This document shows, one piece after another, positions 1 through 7,431 of a DNA stretch of 13,450 nucleotides; within the stretch, counting starts at the first letter, position 1; every line of letters starts with the position of its first letter. Under the pieces are notes generated by a model. The model had not been told where the DNA came from and did not search any database. It was given only the letters and a program-made list of their open reading frames with translations. Location of the stretch: NCBI GenBank assembly GCA_020860885.1, contig JAJBTS010000277.1, forward strand, positions 1 to 13,450. Reading direction: 5' to 3'. Source of the stretch: Bacteroidales bacterium. GTDB taxonomy: Bacteria; Bacteroidota; Bacteroidia; Bacteroidales; Azobacteroidaceae. The position numbers were made by a program, and so were the translations under genes.

Positions 1-40
1 CCGGGAAGAGCCTTGTGCTCTTTTCCGGGATTTTTTATTT
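1..40 (+). terminator. Terminator-like hairpin at the left edge
   Basis: Bases 1-11 pair with 17-28 around a 5-nt loop, giving an 11-bp GC-rich stem with one bulged T, followed by TTTTTTATTT. This is the form of a Rho-independent terminator for a gene left of the window. It lies inside the open upstream frame of the large surface protein, so either it is a true terminator and that protein's start is unclear, or it is coding sequence that happens to fold. The two readings cannot be separated here. Confidence 0.55.
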
Positions 41-3000
41 ATCTTTTTAATTTGTGTATTTAACTCTCAGTTGAATGCGCAGGTTACTATCGGAGATGAT
101 ACGGATCCTGCCGATTTTTCTTTGCTGGAGCTTACAACTACACAGCAAACTGGAGGATTACGATTACCTCAATTAAGCACAGCACAACGCGAAGCTTTGA
201 AATCGAAATTGGATGCAAATCCGACAAAAGCATTTGGGTTGGTTATCTACAATACAGACACCAAATGTCAGGAGTATTGGAATGGAAGCAAATGGATAAG
301 CCTTTGTTTCGGAAGTGCCGATATGGCTATCGTAAGAGGAAGTGGTGCTAATCCAACGGGACCTGACGACCCGACTGCAGGCGACTCCTATTTTAATGCA
401 GGAGGTGAAGTATGGGGTCCTTATACTATTTCCGAAACAGTTCCTTGTGAAAATGTTGACCCGGCTTACGATATAATTATTATTGCAGGAAGTGAAAACA
501 TGGCAGTAGTTAAAGCAGATGACGGTACTGATAACTTCTATCTGGAAATGTTTGGAAATGCAAATACAAATAGAAGCAGAACTGCTATTATCCGTGTTAC
601 CAACAATTGCTCGAAAGAATACAAAGATTTTATTTTAAAACAAGACGGTGCTACCTGTCCGGCAAACCCGGCACAGCATTCATTTACTTTATCACCAAGT
701 ACTAATCAAACTCTTTGCAGTAATGGTAGTGTATATGTAAGCGTAAATGTTACGGGAACCAATATTAATCCTGTCGATTATATCTGGACGTTAAACGACG
801 TTATTGTACACACCGGATTATATTACGAAATTACACGTCCGGGAAAATACAAAGTATACGCAGGTTTAGCAGGATGTGACAACGTTACTCCACAGGAAAT
901 TACTGTAACACTAGACAGCGAAACATTCGCTCCGGCTCCATGTACTATATTTGCTTCTAATAATGGTATTTTATGTGGAAATAGTTCTATTACACTAACA
1001 GCATACAACTATCCGGAAGGATCAACAATTGTGTGGTACCATAATGGTAAAGAAGAAGCCCGCAATTCTCCGGCGGCAGGTCCTTCTATTGTGGTATCCG
1101 GCGCTGCTGCTTCAGGAAATTGGACTGCTAGAGTAGCTTTAGGAACTTGTACTTCTCTTTCCAGTAATTCTGTTTTCTTGTTGGATCAAACAAATACAGT
1201 TGGTGGTCCCCGTACTATTGAAGCCACCGTAAACGGAATTCCTTTAGGAGACAACATCAAAATCTGTAAAGGCGGTACTTTAACATTGAAAGTAGAATCT
1301 GTTTCAGGGTTTAATGCAGGTGCAGTATATGAATGGTTTGCAAATGGAGTTTCTATCTACAGAGGTAATGAGCCTGAAACCTATTATGTTGCTGAAGATG
1401 TTCAGACATTAACTCTTGAAGTACAGGTAACTGATAATTCTGGTTTATGTCCTGTAAGTGTAGTATCCCGTTCTTTGAACACTGTTACGGGAACTCCCCC
1501 TAAGCCACAGATAAACAATGGTGATGAAACAGTTCTCATTTGCGGAACTGCAGTTGCCCGATTAACTCCTTCCGTATATGCAGATGGAATCAGATACGAA
1601 TGGTTTAGAAATAATGTAATGTATAGAGATTATACTGCAGGCCAACCGGATGCAGCAACAGAAAGTGTTGTAACACCTGGGACTTACAGAGTACGTTGTA
1701 TGATAGACGGATGTTGGAGTCAACTTTCAGAACCAATCGAAGTAATTCAAAGTAATATTATTGGTATTCGCTGGAATATTGAACCTGAGGCTGAAGCAGT
1801 CTTTAATGAATCTCCAACTTACTCAGTTACGACTTCTCCGGAAGCGGATTCTTACGAATGGACAGCAGATCCAGCCAGTGCAGTTCAAATCATTCCTATC
1901 GGAAACGGAAGCTCTGCTATGGTTAAATATTTAGAACAACCGGATGAATTATCCGTACGCATTATTGCAACAGCAGCGAATGCTTGCGGTAGCAAAAGTG
2001 TAGAAAAAGTAGTATTGGCTAAACCAGGTTGTAACCCGGTTACAAATGTATCAATCAATGCTCCAAAAATTGAAATGCTTACAAGCGAATCTTTAACTAT
2101 TTCTATTGCAAACTCAGATGGAGATGATGAAGATAAAAAATTTGACTGGTATGTAAACGGAACCATGGAAACAACAACTTCTGCTCTTGCCGCTAGTGGT
2201 GCATATACATTCAACCGCAACACGCCAGGCACGTATACAATATATTCAGAAGCATACAATAGCTGTACCGGAACTAAAGTAAGATCAAATACACTTCAAA
2301 TAACGGTTATCAGAAATGTTGAACCAATTGCATTCGATCAAACGGATTTGTATAAGATCACAGGAACAATTTGTTTCGATGTAAATAGGACAGGAACAAG
2401 AACTTTATGCGGACAAGCAGGGAATAATGCCTATAGCAAGCGTCAAAACACATTTGCAGGAGGAAAAACATTCACATATACTTTCTTCAGCCCTGGAGGA
2501 TCACAAGTTCCGGCTGATATCGAATATGTTGTACAAGATTATAGCACTATTGTTAAATCTTACACTAAAGTAGGTAACAATCTGCAAATCACTTTTGTAG
2601 ACAATATTGAAACAAGAGCTCAAGGTTACAGCAGTAACGCAGCAGGCTTAAAAGTATATATATATGCAATTTATACCAATGGAGGCAACTTAGTTAAGAA
2701 GAAAAGAACTTTAACTGTTAAAGATTGTATATGCGGTGGTATTGTTAACGGATATGCAAGCGGAAACAACGGATCTCAAACTGTTACGGAACTGGTTGTT
2801 AATTCCTACAACTTAGGAGCCGATCAGTCTATCGATCCTTTCGATTCAGATCTTACTCTTGCGGAAAGAAAATCTCTTAATGGAGACTTCTATCAATGGG
2901 GTAGAAATGTGATCGTAGGTACTGCCGATGGAAGAAATGCTTCCTTCAATGCCGGACCTTTAACTAACGATGGTGTTAGCGAATGGCCTATCGGTGCTGA

Positions 3001-3436
3001 TCCTTGTAAATCCTTAGGATATGAGTGGAGATTACCGACTAAATACGAAACTGCTGTTATCGGACAAACTCTTGGTGAAGCGAGAGGTGCATGGGGTTCA
3101 GCTTACTCTGGCCGATTCACAGCTGGTAGAACTGCTACAACCAATAACGATGTTTGGTTCCCGGCAACCGGATTTATCAGCGGTTCTAACCTTTCGGATA
3201 ATTCTCCGGGTTCCAGACCTTATTACACCGCTCAGTATCAGGGAACTGCTACAGGCGTACTCGTAGGCCGGGCAGAAAGAACAGAAATTGTATCCAGCAA
3301 TACAACTATGTTAGGTCGTAATGAAGGAACAGTAAACGGACATTGGTTCCCTGCTTACACTATTGTCAGACAAAGCAGTAAAGACGATACAGAAACTTCA
3401 AAACGTTATGGTCGCGTAATACGTTGTGTGAAATAA
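2..3436 (+). CDS. Large secreted Ig/PKD-repeat surface protein with FISUMP-like C-terminus (5' end cut by window edge)
   Basis: Probable exported surface or adhesin-like protein; its ligand is unknown. Residue numbers count from the TTG at 71, which gives 1121 aa. The frame stays open to base 2, and the upstream codons encode a hydrophobic run (FLFIFLICVFNSQLNAQ) that resembles a signal peptide ending just before QVTIG, so the true start is probably left of the window. Residues 1-80 carry the Bacteroidota N-terminal pattern of such proteins (QVTIG, LLEL, GLRLPQL, VIYNT, EYWNGSKW). Residues about 205-745 hold roughly six Ig/PKD-like repeats, each with a W core (YIWTLND, VWYHNG, YEWFANG, YEWFRNN, YEWTADP, FDWYVNG) and a late Cys. 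Residues about 750-905 form an unrecognised beta-rich region. Residues about 910-1121 resemble a FISUMP/major-paralogous domain (GDFYQWGR, DPCKSLGYEWRLPT, final YGRVIRCVK). No T9SS sorting tail is visible. Family assignment is by motif recognition only. Confidence 0.8.
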   Translation, partial: REEPCALFRDFLFIFLICVFNSQLNAQVTIGDDTDPADFSLLELTTTQQTGGLRLPQLSTAQREALKSKLDANPTKAFGLVIYNTDTKCQEYWNGSKWISLCFGSADMAIVRGSGANPTGPDDPTAGDSYFNAGGEVWGPYTISETVPCENVDPAYDIIIIAGSENMAVVKADDGTDNFYLEMFGNANTNRSRTAIIRVTNNCSKEYKDFILKQDGATCPANPAQHSFTLSPSTNQTLCSNGSVYVSVNVTGTNINPVDYIWTLNDVIVHTGLYYEITRPGKYKVYAGLAGCDNVTPQEITVTLDSETFAPAPCTIFASNNGILCGNSSITLTAYNYPEGSTIVWYHNGKEEARNSPAAGPSIVVSGAAASGNWTARVALGTCTSLSSNSVFLLDQTNTVGGPRTIEATVNGIPLGDNIKICKGGTLTLKVESVSGFNAGAVYEWFANGVSIYRGNEPETYYVAEDVQTLTLEVQVTDNSGLCPVSVVSRSLNTVTGTPPKPQINNGDETVLICGTAVARLTPSVYADGIRYEWFRNNVMYRDYTAGQPDAATESVVTPGTYRVRCMIDGCWSQLSEPIEVIQSNIIGIRWNIEPEAEAVFNESPTYSVTTSPEADSYEWTADPASAVQIIPIGNGSSAMVKYLEQPDELSVRIIATAANACGSKSVEKVVLAKPGCNPVTNVSINAPKIEMLTSESLTISIANSDGDDEDKKFDWYVNGTMETTTSALAASGAYTFNRNTPGTYTIYSEAYNSCTGTKVRSNTLQITVIRNVEPIAFDQTDLYKITGTICFDVNRTGTRTLCGQAGNNAYSKRQNTFAGGKTFTYTFFSPGGSQVPADIEYVVQDYSTIVKSYTKVGNNLQITFVDNIETRAQGYSSNAAGLKVYIYAIYTNGGNLVKKKRTLTVKDCICGGIVNGYASGNNGSQTVTELVVNSYNLGADQSIDPFDSDLTLAERKSLNGDFYQWGRNVIVGTADGRNASFNAGPLTNDGVSEWPIGADPCKSLGYEWRLPTKYETAVIGQTLGEARGAWGSAYSGRFTAGRTATTNNDVWFPATGFISGSNLSDNSPGSRPYYTAQYQGTATGVLVGRAERTEIVSSNTTMLGRNEGTVNGHWFPAYTIVRQSSKDDTETSKRYGRVIRCVK

Positions 3437-3467
3437 TATTAAACAATCAATTAATATTCACTAAGTT

Positions 3468-3502
3468 AAAATGGAATGGATCTGTAGATCCATTCCATTT
3501 TT
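3468..3502 (+). terminator. Perfect 15-bp hairpin terminator after the surface-protein gene
   Basis: Bases 3468-3482 are perfectly complementary to 3487-3501 with a 4-nt TGTA loop. The 3' arm ends in a T run (to 3502) and the 5' arm begins with AAAA, so it could act on either strand. It lies 32 nt after the surface-protein stop and 38 nt before the thioredoxin gene start, and should uncouple the two. Confidence 0.8.
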
Positions 3503-3514
3503 GAATATTTACAC

Positions 3515-3534
3515 TTTTAATAACATTATTAAAA
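3515..3534. repeat. AT-only inverted repeat directly upstream of the thioredoxin gene
   Basis: TTTTAATAA at 3515-3523 and TTATTAAAA at 3526-3534 form 9-bp arms around a CA spacer, ending 5 nt before the ATG at 3540. The position suits an operator or a translation-affecting element. With arms of only A and T, chance is a serious alternative. No matching regulator is recognised. Confidence 0.35.
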
Positions 3535-3539
3535 AACGG

Positions 3540-4826
3540 ATGAAAAGAATTTATTTATTTATTCTCCTATTTTCAACTATTTTTAATTGTACCGCTCAAA
3601 CGATTGAACTTCATTTTCCTTCTTTTTCAGGAAAAGAATATACATTTTGTCTTTTCAAAGGAGGAGAAAGAGATACGGTCCAGACCGGACTAATTAGCAG
3701 TGCAGGGAATGCTACCCTGATAATCCCAAATGAATATAAAAATTACACGGGAAGCGGTGTATGGAGTATAGAACAATTCGGATCAGTTTCTTTCATTATT
3801 AATAATGAAAATTTTCGTATAGTTTGTACAGAACCTCACCCTTCGGATGAAACTATAGTTTATGAGAATAGTCCTGAAAATGATTTCAGAAGTAAAAAAT
3901 ACTCCTCTGAGCAAGAATTATTGAATAAGATACAAACCATCAATTATGGACTCAGTCTCTATTCGCAAGAGGATGCTATTTATACCGTATTTGAAAAGGA
4001 GATCTTACAACTGAAAACAAAATTTGAAGACTTACAAGATGAAATAGGAGCAAGTCAGTTGTATGCTGCCCGCTTTCTGAAGATTTTGGATTTTACAAAT
4101 GGAATTACAGACCGGCTTTTGCAATCCGACCAGAGAGAAACAGGCCGGGAAGCTTTAATAAAAACATTTTCCGAAAAAATAAATATGGAGGATTTGTACA
4201 CCAGTGGAGTATGGTCGGATGCATTATATTTCGCGATGGAATTATACTCTGACGAAACATCTTTGGCTTCCTCTATCATAGAGATATTAAACCGGACATC
4301 TTCTCAACCTGTCTTTGAAGATCTGGCTTCGGACATTATTAAACTTACAGAAATGTATGGTTCCTTTGAAGCCCGTGCAAAAATAGCTTCTTATCTGAAA
4401 GATTCCGGACGAATTTCAAATCCTCAGGGTATAATTGCAAATGCGATAGAAAGCCTTACCAGTGGTTCCGGATTAAAGGCTCCGGCAATAGGGGATCTCG
4501 ATCTTTCTAAAAAACTGATTATATTCTACGATTCTCAATGTGGAAATTGTATGGAAGAAGTAGAAAATATGATTTTATCCTATCCTAAATTACAGGAGAA
4601 AGGATACGATGTTATCTCCATATCTGCGAATGCGAATAAAGGTCTATTTGAATTTACTTCTAAGAACTTTCCCTGGAAAAATAAATTGTGTGATTTCAAT
4701 AGCTTTGATGGAGAAAATTTTGTGAATTACGGAATTATTGGTACACCCACAATCATTCATATCAACGAAAAAGGAATTATTGAAGGAACCTATGCTGCCG
4801 TATTGGATACAGGACTTATCAACTAA
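3540..4826 (+). CDS. Exported TlpA/ResA-like thioredoxin-fold protein
   Basis: Probable periplasmic thiol-disulfide oxidoreductase of the Bacteroidota TlpA-like type, 428 aa. ATG 3540 is chosen because it begins a clean signal peptide (MKRIYLFILLFSTIFNCTAQ); a start at 3471 would lie inside the preceding hairpin and spoil it. Residues about 20-110 are beta-rich and resemble the DUF4369-type N-terminal domain common in these proteins. A helical linker occupies about 120-310. The thioredoxin domain spans about 320-428, with active-site CGNC (Cys334, Cys337) after IIFYDSQ and the conserved cis-proline loop GTPT (Pro403). The pair shows that the redox centre is intact. Substrate is unknown. It probably has its own promoter, since a strong hairpin separates it from the gene before. 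It converges on the DUF4252 gene. The thioredoxin fold is clear; the DUF4369 label is tentative. Confidence 0.85.
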   Translation: MKRIYLFILLFSTIFNCTAQTIELHFPSFSGKEYTFCLFKGGERDTVQTGLISSAGNATLIIPNEYKNYTGSGVWSIEQFGSVSFIINNENFRIVCTEPHPSDETIVYENSPENDFRSKKYSSEQELLNKIQTINYGLSLYSQEDAIYTVFEKEILQLKTKFEDLQDEIGASQLYAARFLKILDFTNGITDRLLQSDQRETGREALIKTFSEKINMEDLYTSGVWSDALYFAMELYSDETSLASSIIEILNRTSSQPVFEDLASDIIKLTEMYGSFEARAKIASYLKDSGRISNPQGIIANAIESLTSGSGLKAPAIGDLDLSKKLIIFYDSQCGNCMEEVENMILSYPKLQEKGYDVISISANANKGLFEFTSKNFPWKNKLCDFNSFDGENFVNYGIIGTPTIIHINEKGIIEGTYAAVLDTGLIN

Positions 4827-4833
4827 AAATCAA

Positions 4834-4861
4834 AAACGGCGGGACTCACGTCCAGCCGTTT
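4834..4861. terminator. Convergent terminator hairpin between the thioredoxin and DUF4252 genes
   Basis: AAACGGC (4834-4840) pairs with GCCGTTT (4855-4861). After one mismatch GGAC pairs with GTCC, leaving a TCAC loop. On the minus strand the stem runs straight into TTTTTGATTTTT, a good U-tract for ending the sigma/DUF4252 transcript. The plus-strand side has only a short T run, so it is weaker for the thioredoxin gene. Confidence 0.7.
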
Positions 4862-4906
4862 CCTACCGTTTTAATCAAAAAAGTTAGTTTAAAAGAAATA
4901 GTATTA

Positions 4907-5407
4907 TTATTGAATATTGTTCAATTTTTCCAAACCTTTAACCCCTATATTCTCTGAATATTTTGCCAATACATCCAATTGAATATTTCCCTGGAGGCTA
5001 ATAAAATGAAAATCTTTTTTATCCTTTGATAAAAGAACCAATTCGTTCACTTTCTCTTTGGTTTTTTTAATCAATATATGTAACAACTCATCTTCGTGGT
5101 CAATCGATAAGACTTCAGTAAATTTCTTAGTCTTATGAACCAGTTCATAGGCGGATTGATAATAAGCTCCAATTATCTCTTGGTCATTAGAAGATACGAT
5201 CCTGATACTTTCCAATCCGTCGATTGCTTTCTGCAACTCAGGCGTAGCCAGAGAATCAGATTGCATTTTATCTAACATTCGTTTTCCAATATTGACCACT
5301 ATAATATTCTCGTCTTTTCCATATTTATCCAGAAAAGCATTCATTACCTGTGCCTGGGATGAAGAAGAAATCAATATTATAAATAGTATCAATATTTGTT
5401 TTCTCAT
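4907..5407 (-). CDS. Exported DUF4252 family protein
   Basis: 166-aa protein of unknown function. A signal peptide (about residues 1-20, hydrophobic LILFIILISSSSQAQ) sends it to the periplasm or envelope. The following pattern (FLDKYGKDENIIVVNIGKRML, then a GLESIRIVSS stretch around residues 66-75) matches what I know of DUF4252, a Bacteroidota family often found beside ECF sigma genes. The rest alternates helix and strand with many charged residues and no catalytic motif. Its ATG overlaps the TGA of the upstream membrane-protein gene as ATGA (5404-5407), indicating translational coupling. It is the last gene of the three-gene sigma operon and is followed by a terminator. It could be an envelope-stress effector or part of the signal-sensing arm; this is inferred from context only. 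Confidence 0.78.
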   Translation of the reverse strand: MRKQILILFIILISSSSQAQVMNAFLDKYGKDENIIVVNIGKRMLDKMQSDSLATPELQKAIDGLESIRIVSSNDQEIIGAYYQSAYELVHKTKKFTEVLSIDHEDELLHILIKKTKEKVNELVLLSKDKKDFHFISLQGNIQLDVLAKYSENIGVKGLEKLNNIQ

Positions 5408-5895
5408 TTCAAAGAATCATTTACTTCTTTCTGCTCCTCTTGTATATTTGTAGTATCAGATTCTTCTGTAACTACTTTTTCAGGGATCAATTGAAGAAGG
5501 GAAGATACCTTAGCCATAATTTCTCCCGTATGTTTTGCCGCATCTGCCGGTTCATTGTAAGTTTCGGAAAGAACCATATCCAAAAACCGATCCTGATGAT
5601 AATGTGTATATAAGCCCATACCTAACGTTACAATAATTAGAAACGAAGCAGCTATTTTTAATAACTGATAAAAATGGAGTGACTTTGTTTTCTCATATGC
5701 AACTTTCAAATAAGAAGGAGCCTGAATAGCTTTCTGCTTATTCTTCATTTGAAATAAAGGAGTGTATTTCTTCAAATCTTCCGGAACCTTATTTCCGGAA
5801 AAGAACTCCTGCAATTGTTTTTCTTCTTCCAGAGAAGTATCACATTGCCAATAACGTTCCAAGAGTTGCTCAATTATTTCTTTTTTCATCTTCAT
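5404..5895 (-). CDS. Putative anti-sigma factor, single-pass membrane protein
   Basis: 163-aa protein between an ECF sigma gene and a DUF4252 gene. The cytoplasmic N-terminus (ERYWQCDTSLEEEKQLQEFF, residues about 13-32) is the helical segment commonly seen in Bacteroidota proteins encoded beside ECF sigma factors. It is followed by one membrane helix at about 78-96 and a polar, Glu-rich periplasmic tail of about 65 residues. Only one Cys is present in the N-terminal domain and the zinc anti-sigma HxxxCxxC motif is absent, so binding to sigma is inferred from position and topology. Start: ATG 5895 is preferred (ATG 5889 is also possible); extending to the TTG at 5907 only adds three residues. 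The start overlaps the end of the sigma gene and the stop overlaps the DUF4252 start. Confidence 0.72.
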   Translation of the reverse strand: MKMKKEIIEQLLERYWQCDTSLEEEKQLQEFFSGNKVPEDLKKYTPLFQMKNKQKAIQAPSYLKVAYEKTKSLHFYQLLKIAASFLIIVTLGMGLYTHYHQDRFLDMVLSETYNEPADAAKHTGEIMAKVSSLLQLIPEKVVTEESDTTNIQEEQKEVNDSLK

Positions 5896-6388
5896 CTGTT
5901 TCTTCAAAAAAATTCTTTAGTTTTTGTCTGGCCCTAAATAGGCTGATTTTCACCTGTTCTTCAGTAATCTCCATAATTTCAGCTATCTGCTTATAGCTTA
6001 AATCATCTATTTCTCTAAGTTGGAAGACTGTTTGTTGTTTCTCCGGCAATCGCCTCAGAAAAGATTCCAGCAAAACCCATTGTTCTTTTTGCTCTAAATG
6101 ATCCTGAGCATTTTTTGCTGATTCGGGTACATCATACTCTTTCTCTAAAGTCTCATGCTGATTTGATTTTAATGAGATCTTATCAAGAGCTATATTCCGG
6201 GTGGAACGATAGCAGTAAGCTTCCATATTACCTATTGTGTCCCAATCTTCCTTTTTTTTCCATACATTAAACAGCGTATCCTGAACAACATCTTCGGCAT
6301 CTTCTTTATTGCATGTAATGTTTAAGGCCAAACGAAATAACTTATCGACCAGCGGTAATACATTATTTCTAAATTTGTCCTGCTTCAT
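5870..6388 (-). CDS. ECF-type RNA polymerase sigma-70 factor
   Basis: 172-aa alternative sigma factor that would direct RNA polymerase to an extracytoplasmic-stress regulon. Region 2 lies at about residues 12-80 (LFRLALNITCNKEDAEDVVQDTLFNVWKK, here split by motif: LFRLALNIT, then EDAEDVVQDTLFNVW). Region 4 lies at about 108-162 and has the usual LRRLPEKQQTVFQLREI start and a helix-turn-helix with YKQIAEIM and VKISLFRARQKLK. The length is normal for the family. There is no extra C-terminal sensor domain, so control probably comes from the adjacent membrane protein. The gene heads an overlapping three-gene minus-strand operon. A promoter-like GTAAC-16-CGTC sequence just upstream suggests autoregulation. 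Family assignment is secure; the regulated stimulus is unknown. Confidence 0.93.
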   Translation of the reverse strand: MKQDKFRNNVLPLVDKLFRLALNITCNKEDAEDVVQDTLFNVWKKKEDWDTIGNMEAYCYRSTRNIALDKISLKSNQHETLEKEYDVPESAKNAQDHLEQKEQWVLLESFLRRLPEKQQTVFQLREIDDLSYKQIAEIMEITEEQVKISLFRARQKLKNFFEETDEDEKRNN

Positions 6389-6401
6389 GTTCTATTTAAG
6401 T

Positions 6402-6426
6402 GACGATTGAGAATTAGAAAAGTTAC
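6402..6426 (-). promoter_or_regulatory. Candidate ECF-type autoregulatory promoter
   Basis: Read on the minus strand, GTAAC (6426-6422) is followed by 16 nt and then CGTC (6405-6402). This matches the general ECF pattern of an AAC-type -35 and a CGTC/CGTA-type -10. A T run follows the AAC motif, as in several ECF promoters. Transcription would start near 6396, about 8 nt before the sigma start codon. The spacing and position are seen directly; recognition by this sigma factor is inferred. Confidence 0.5.
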
Positions 6427-6455
6427 ACCTTTCTGCAAAATTATTTATTTTTTTC

Positions 6456-6481
6456 TTGCTAATGAATTATTTGTAACTTTG
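6456..6481 (+). promoter_or_regulatory. Probable queD operon promoter (Bacteroidota -7 box)
   Basis: TAACTTTG at 6474-6481 fits the Bacteroidota TAnnTTTG -7 consensus. A TTG at 6456-6458 is only 15 nt upstream, shorter than the usual 19-21 nt, but a T-rich stretch fills the expected -33 position. The predicted start near 6488 leaves a leader of about 13 nt before the queD ATG, too short for a riboswitch. Confidence 0.5.
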
Positions 6482-6500
6482 CATTCACATAAAGACGTTA

Positions 6501-6863
6501 ATGATGTATAAAATCAGTAAAGAATTTGCATTTTCAGCATCCCATATATTGAATCTACTTGAAAAGGATCATCCTTGTGCACGTATGCATGGGCATAATT
6601 ACATTATTACGGTTCATCTGAAATCAGAGACTTTAGATAAATTCGGTTTTGTAAAAGATTACAACGAATTGAAGGTTATTAAAGAATTTATCGACGAAAC
6701 TTTGGACCATCGCCATCTGAATGACATTATTCCAGGGCATCCTACTTCTGAAAATATAGCCAAATTCATTTATGATAAATTTAAACCGGTAATCCCTGAA
6801 CTGTATGCTATTGAAGTAAGCGAAACACCCAAAACATCCTGCTTGTATGAACCTGAATATTAA
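6501..6863 (+). CDS. queD: 6-carboxy-5,6,7,8-tetrahydropterin synthase (QueD/PTPS family)
   Basis: Cytoplasmic zinc enzyme of 120 aa, the usual length for bacterial QueD, converting 7,8-dihydroneopterin triphosphate to 6-carboxytetrahydropterin in the queuosine (preQ0) pathway. All key residues are visible: zinc ligands His15 (FSASH), His30 and His32 (MHGHNY); the catalytic Cys26 four residues before that pair; Asp69/His70 in LDHRHLN; the PTSEN motif at 81-85; and the pterin-binding Glu109 (VSETPKTSC). ATG 6501 and ATG 6504 are adjacent and either may initiate. It overlaps queE by 17 nt, and that neighbour, which uses the QueD product, argues for QueD rather than a eukaryote-type pyruvoyltetrahydropterin synthase. 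Confidence 0.95.
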   Translation: MMYKISKEFAFSASHILNLLEKDHPCARMHGHNYIITVHLKSETLDKFGFVKDYNELKVIKEFIDETLDHRHLNDIIPGHPTSENIAKFIYDKFKPVIPELYAIEVSETPKTSCLYEPEY

Positions 6864-7431
6864 TGAGATTTTTTATTCTTTGCAAGGTGAGGGTGGCAGA
6901 CAGGGAGAAGCATCTATATTTATCCGTTTAACCCGATGTAACCTTCAATGCGATTTCTGTGATACAGATTTTGAACACGGAAAAGACATGAATACCCGAC
7001 AAATTGTTTCATTAATTCAGGAATATCCGTCAAAATGGATTATCTGGACAGGTGGTGAACCCACTCTGCAATTAACAGATGAAATTTTATCTTTCTTTAA
7101 AGAAGAAGGATACTTACAGGCTATAGAAAGTAATGGACACAAAGAATTATCGGATTTGCTGGACTATAAAGTCATCAGTCCGAAAGGCAATGCGGAATAC
7201 GCAAAAAGAATAAACAGAGAAGTAGATGAAGTACGTCTTCCGGTAAAGAAAGGAGTTTATATCCCTTCTGTTTCTTCCTTACCCGATGCAAAATATTATT
7301 TTCTCAGCCCTGTATTTACTAAGGATAAAAAATCTACAAAAGCTAATATTGATTATTGCGTTGACTATATAAAATCCCATCCCGAATGGAGGCTAAGTCT
7401 TCAGATTCACAAACTTATCGGTATTGAATAA
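6847..7431 (+). CDS. queE: 7-carboxy-7-deazaguanine synthase (radical SAM)
   Basis: Radical SAM enzyme of 194 aa that contracts 6-carboxytetrahydropterin to 7-carboxy-7-deazaguanine, the step after QueD. The iron-sulfur cluster motif is CNLQCDFC (Cys31, Cys35, Cys38; CX3CX2C). It is preceded by the family motif FYSLQGEGGRQGEASIFIRL, in which SLQGEG binds substrate, and followed by DTDF at 39-42 and the SAM-binding GGEP at 69-72. The sequence is complete, with no truncation. The start at 6847 lies within queD and the stop shares a base with the rnz start (TAATG), so the three genes should be translated together. QueC and QueF, needed to finish preQ1, are not in this window. Confidence 0.95.
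   Translation: MNLNINEIFYSLQGEGGRQGEASIFIRLTRCNLQCDFCDTDFEHGKDMNTRQIVSLIQEYPSKWIIWTGGEPTLQLTDEILSFFKEEGYLQAIESNGHKELSDLLDYKVISPKGNAEYAKRINREVDEVRLPVKKGVYIPSVSSLPDAKYYFLSPVFTKDKKSTKANIDYCVDYIKSHPEWRLSLQIHKLIGIE

Noticed and set aside
1885-2259. A 124-codon minus-strand frame inside the surface-protein gene
   Set aside because: It is antisense to clearly coding Ig-like repeats and encodes no recognisable family; it is a shadow of the real gene.
3471-3539. Earlier ATG (3471) for the thioredoxin protein
   Set aside because: It lies inside the perfect terminator hairpin and would put 23 residues before an otherwise standard signal peptide beginning at 3540.
5896-5907. TTG start (5907) for the putative anti-sigma factor
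   Set aside because: Two ATG codons follow within 18 nt, and the N-terminal domain is complete from either of them.
6389-6500. A preQ1 riboswitch before queD
   Set aside because: The predicted leader is only about 13 nt and I see no preQ1 aptamer-like stem-loop with an A-rich tail; the gap is filled by two divergent promoters.
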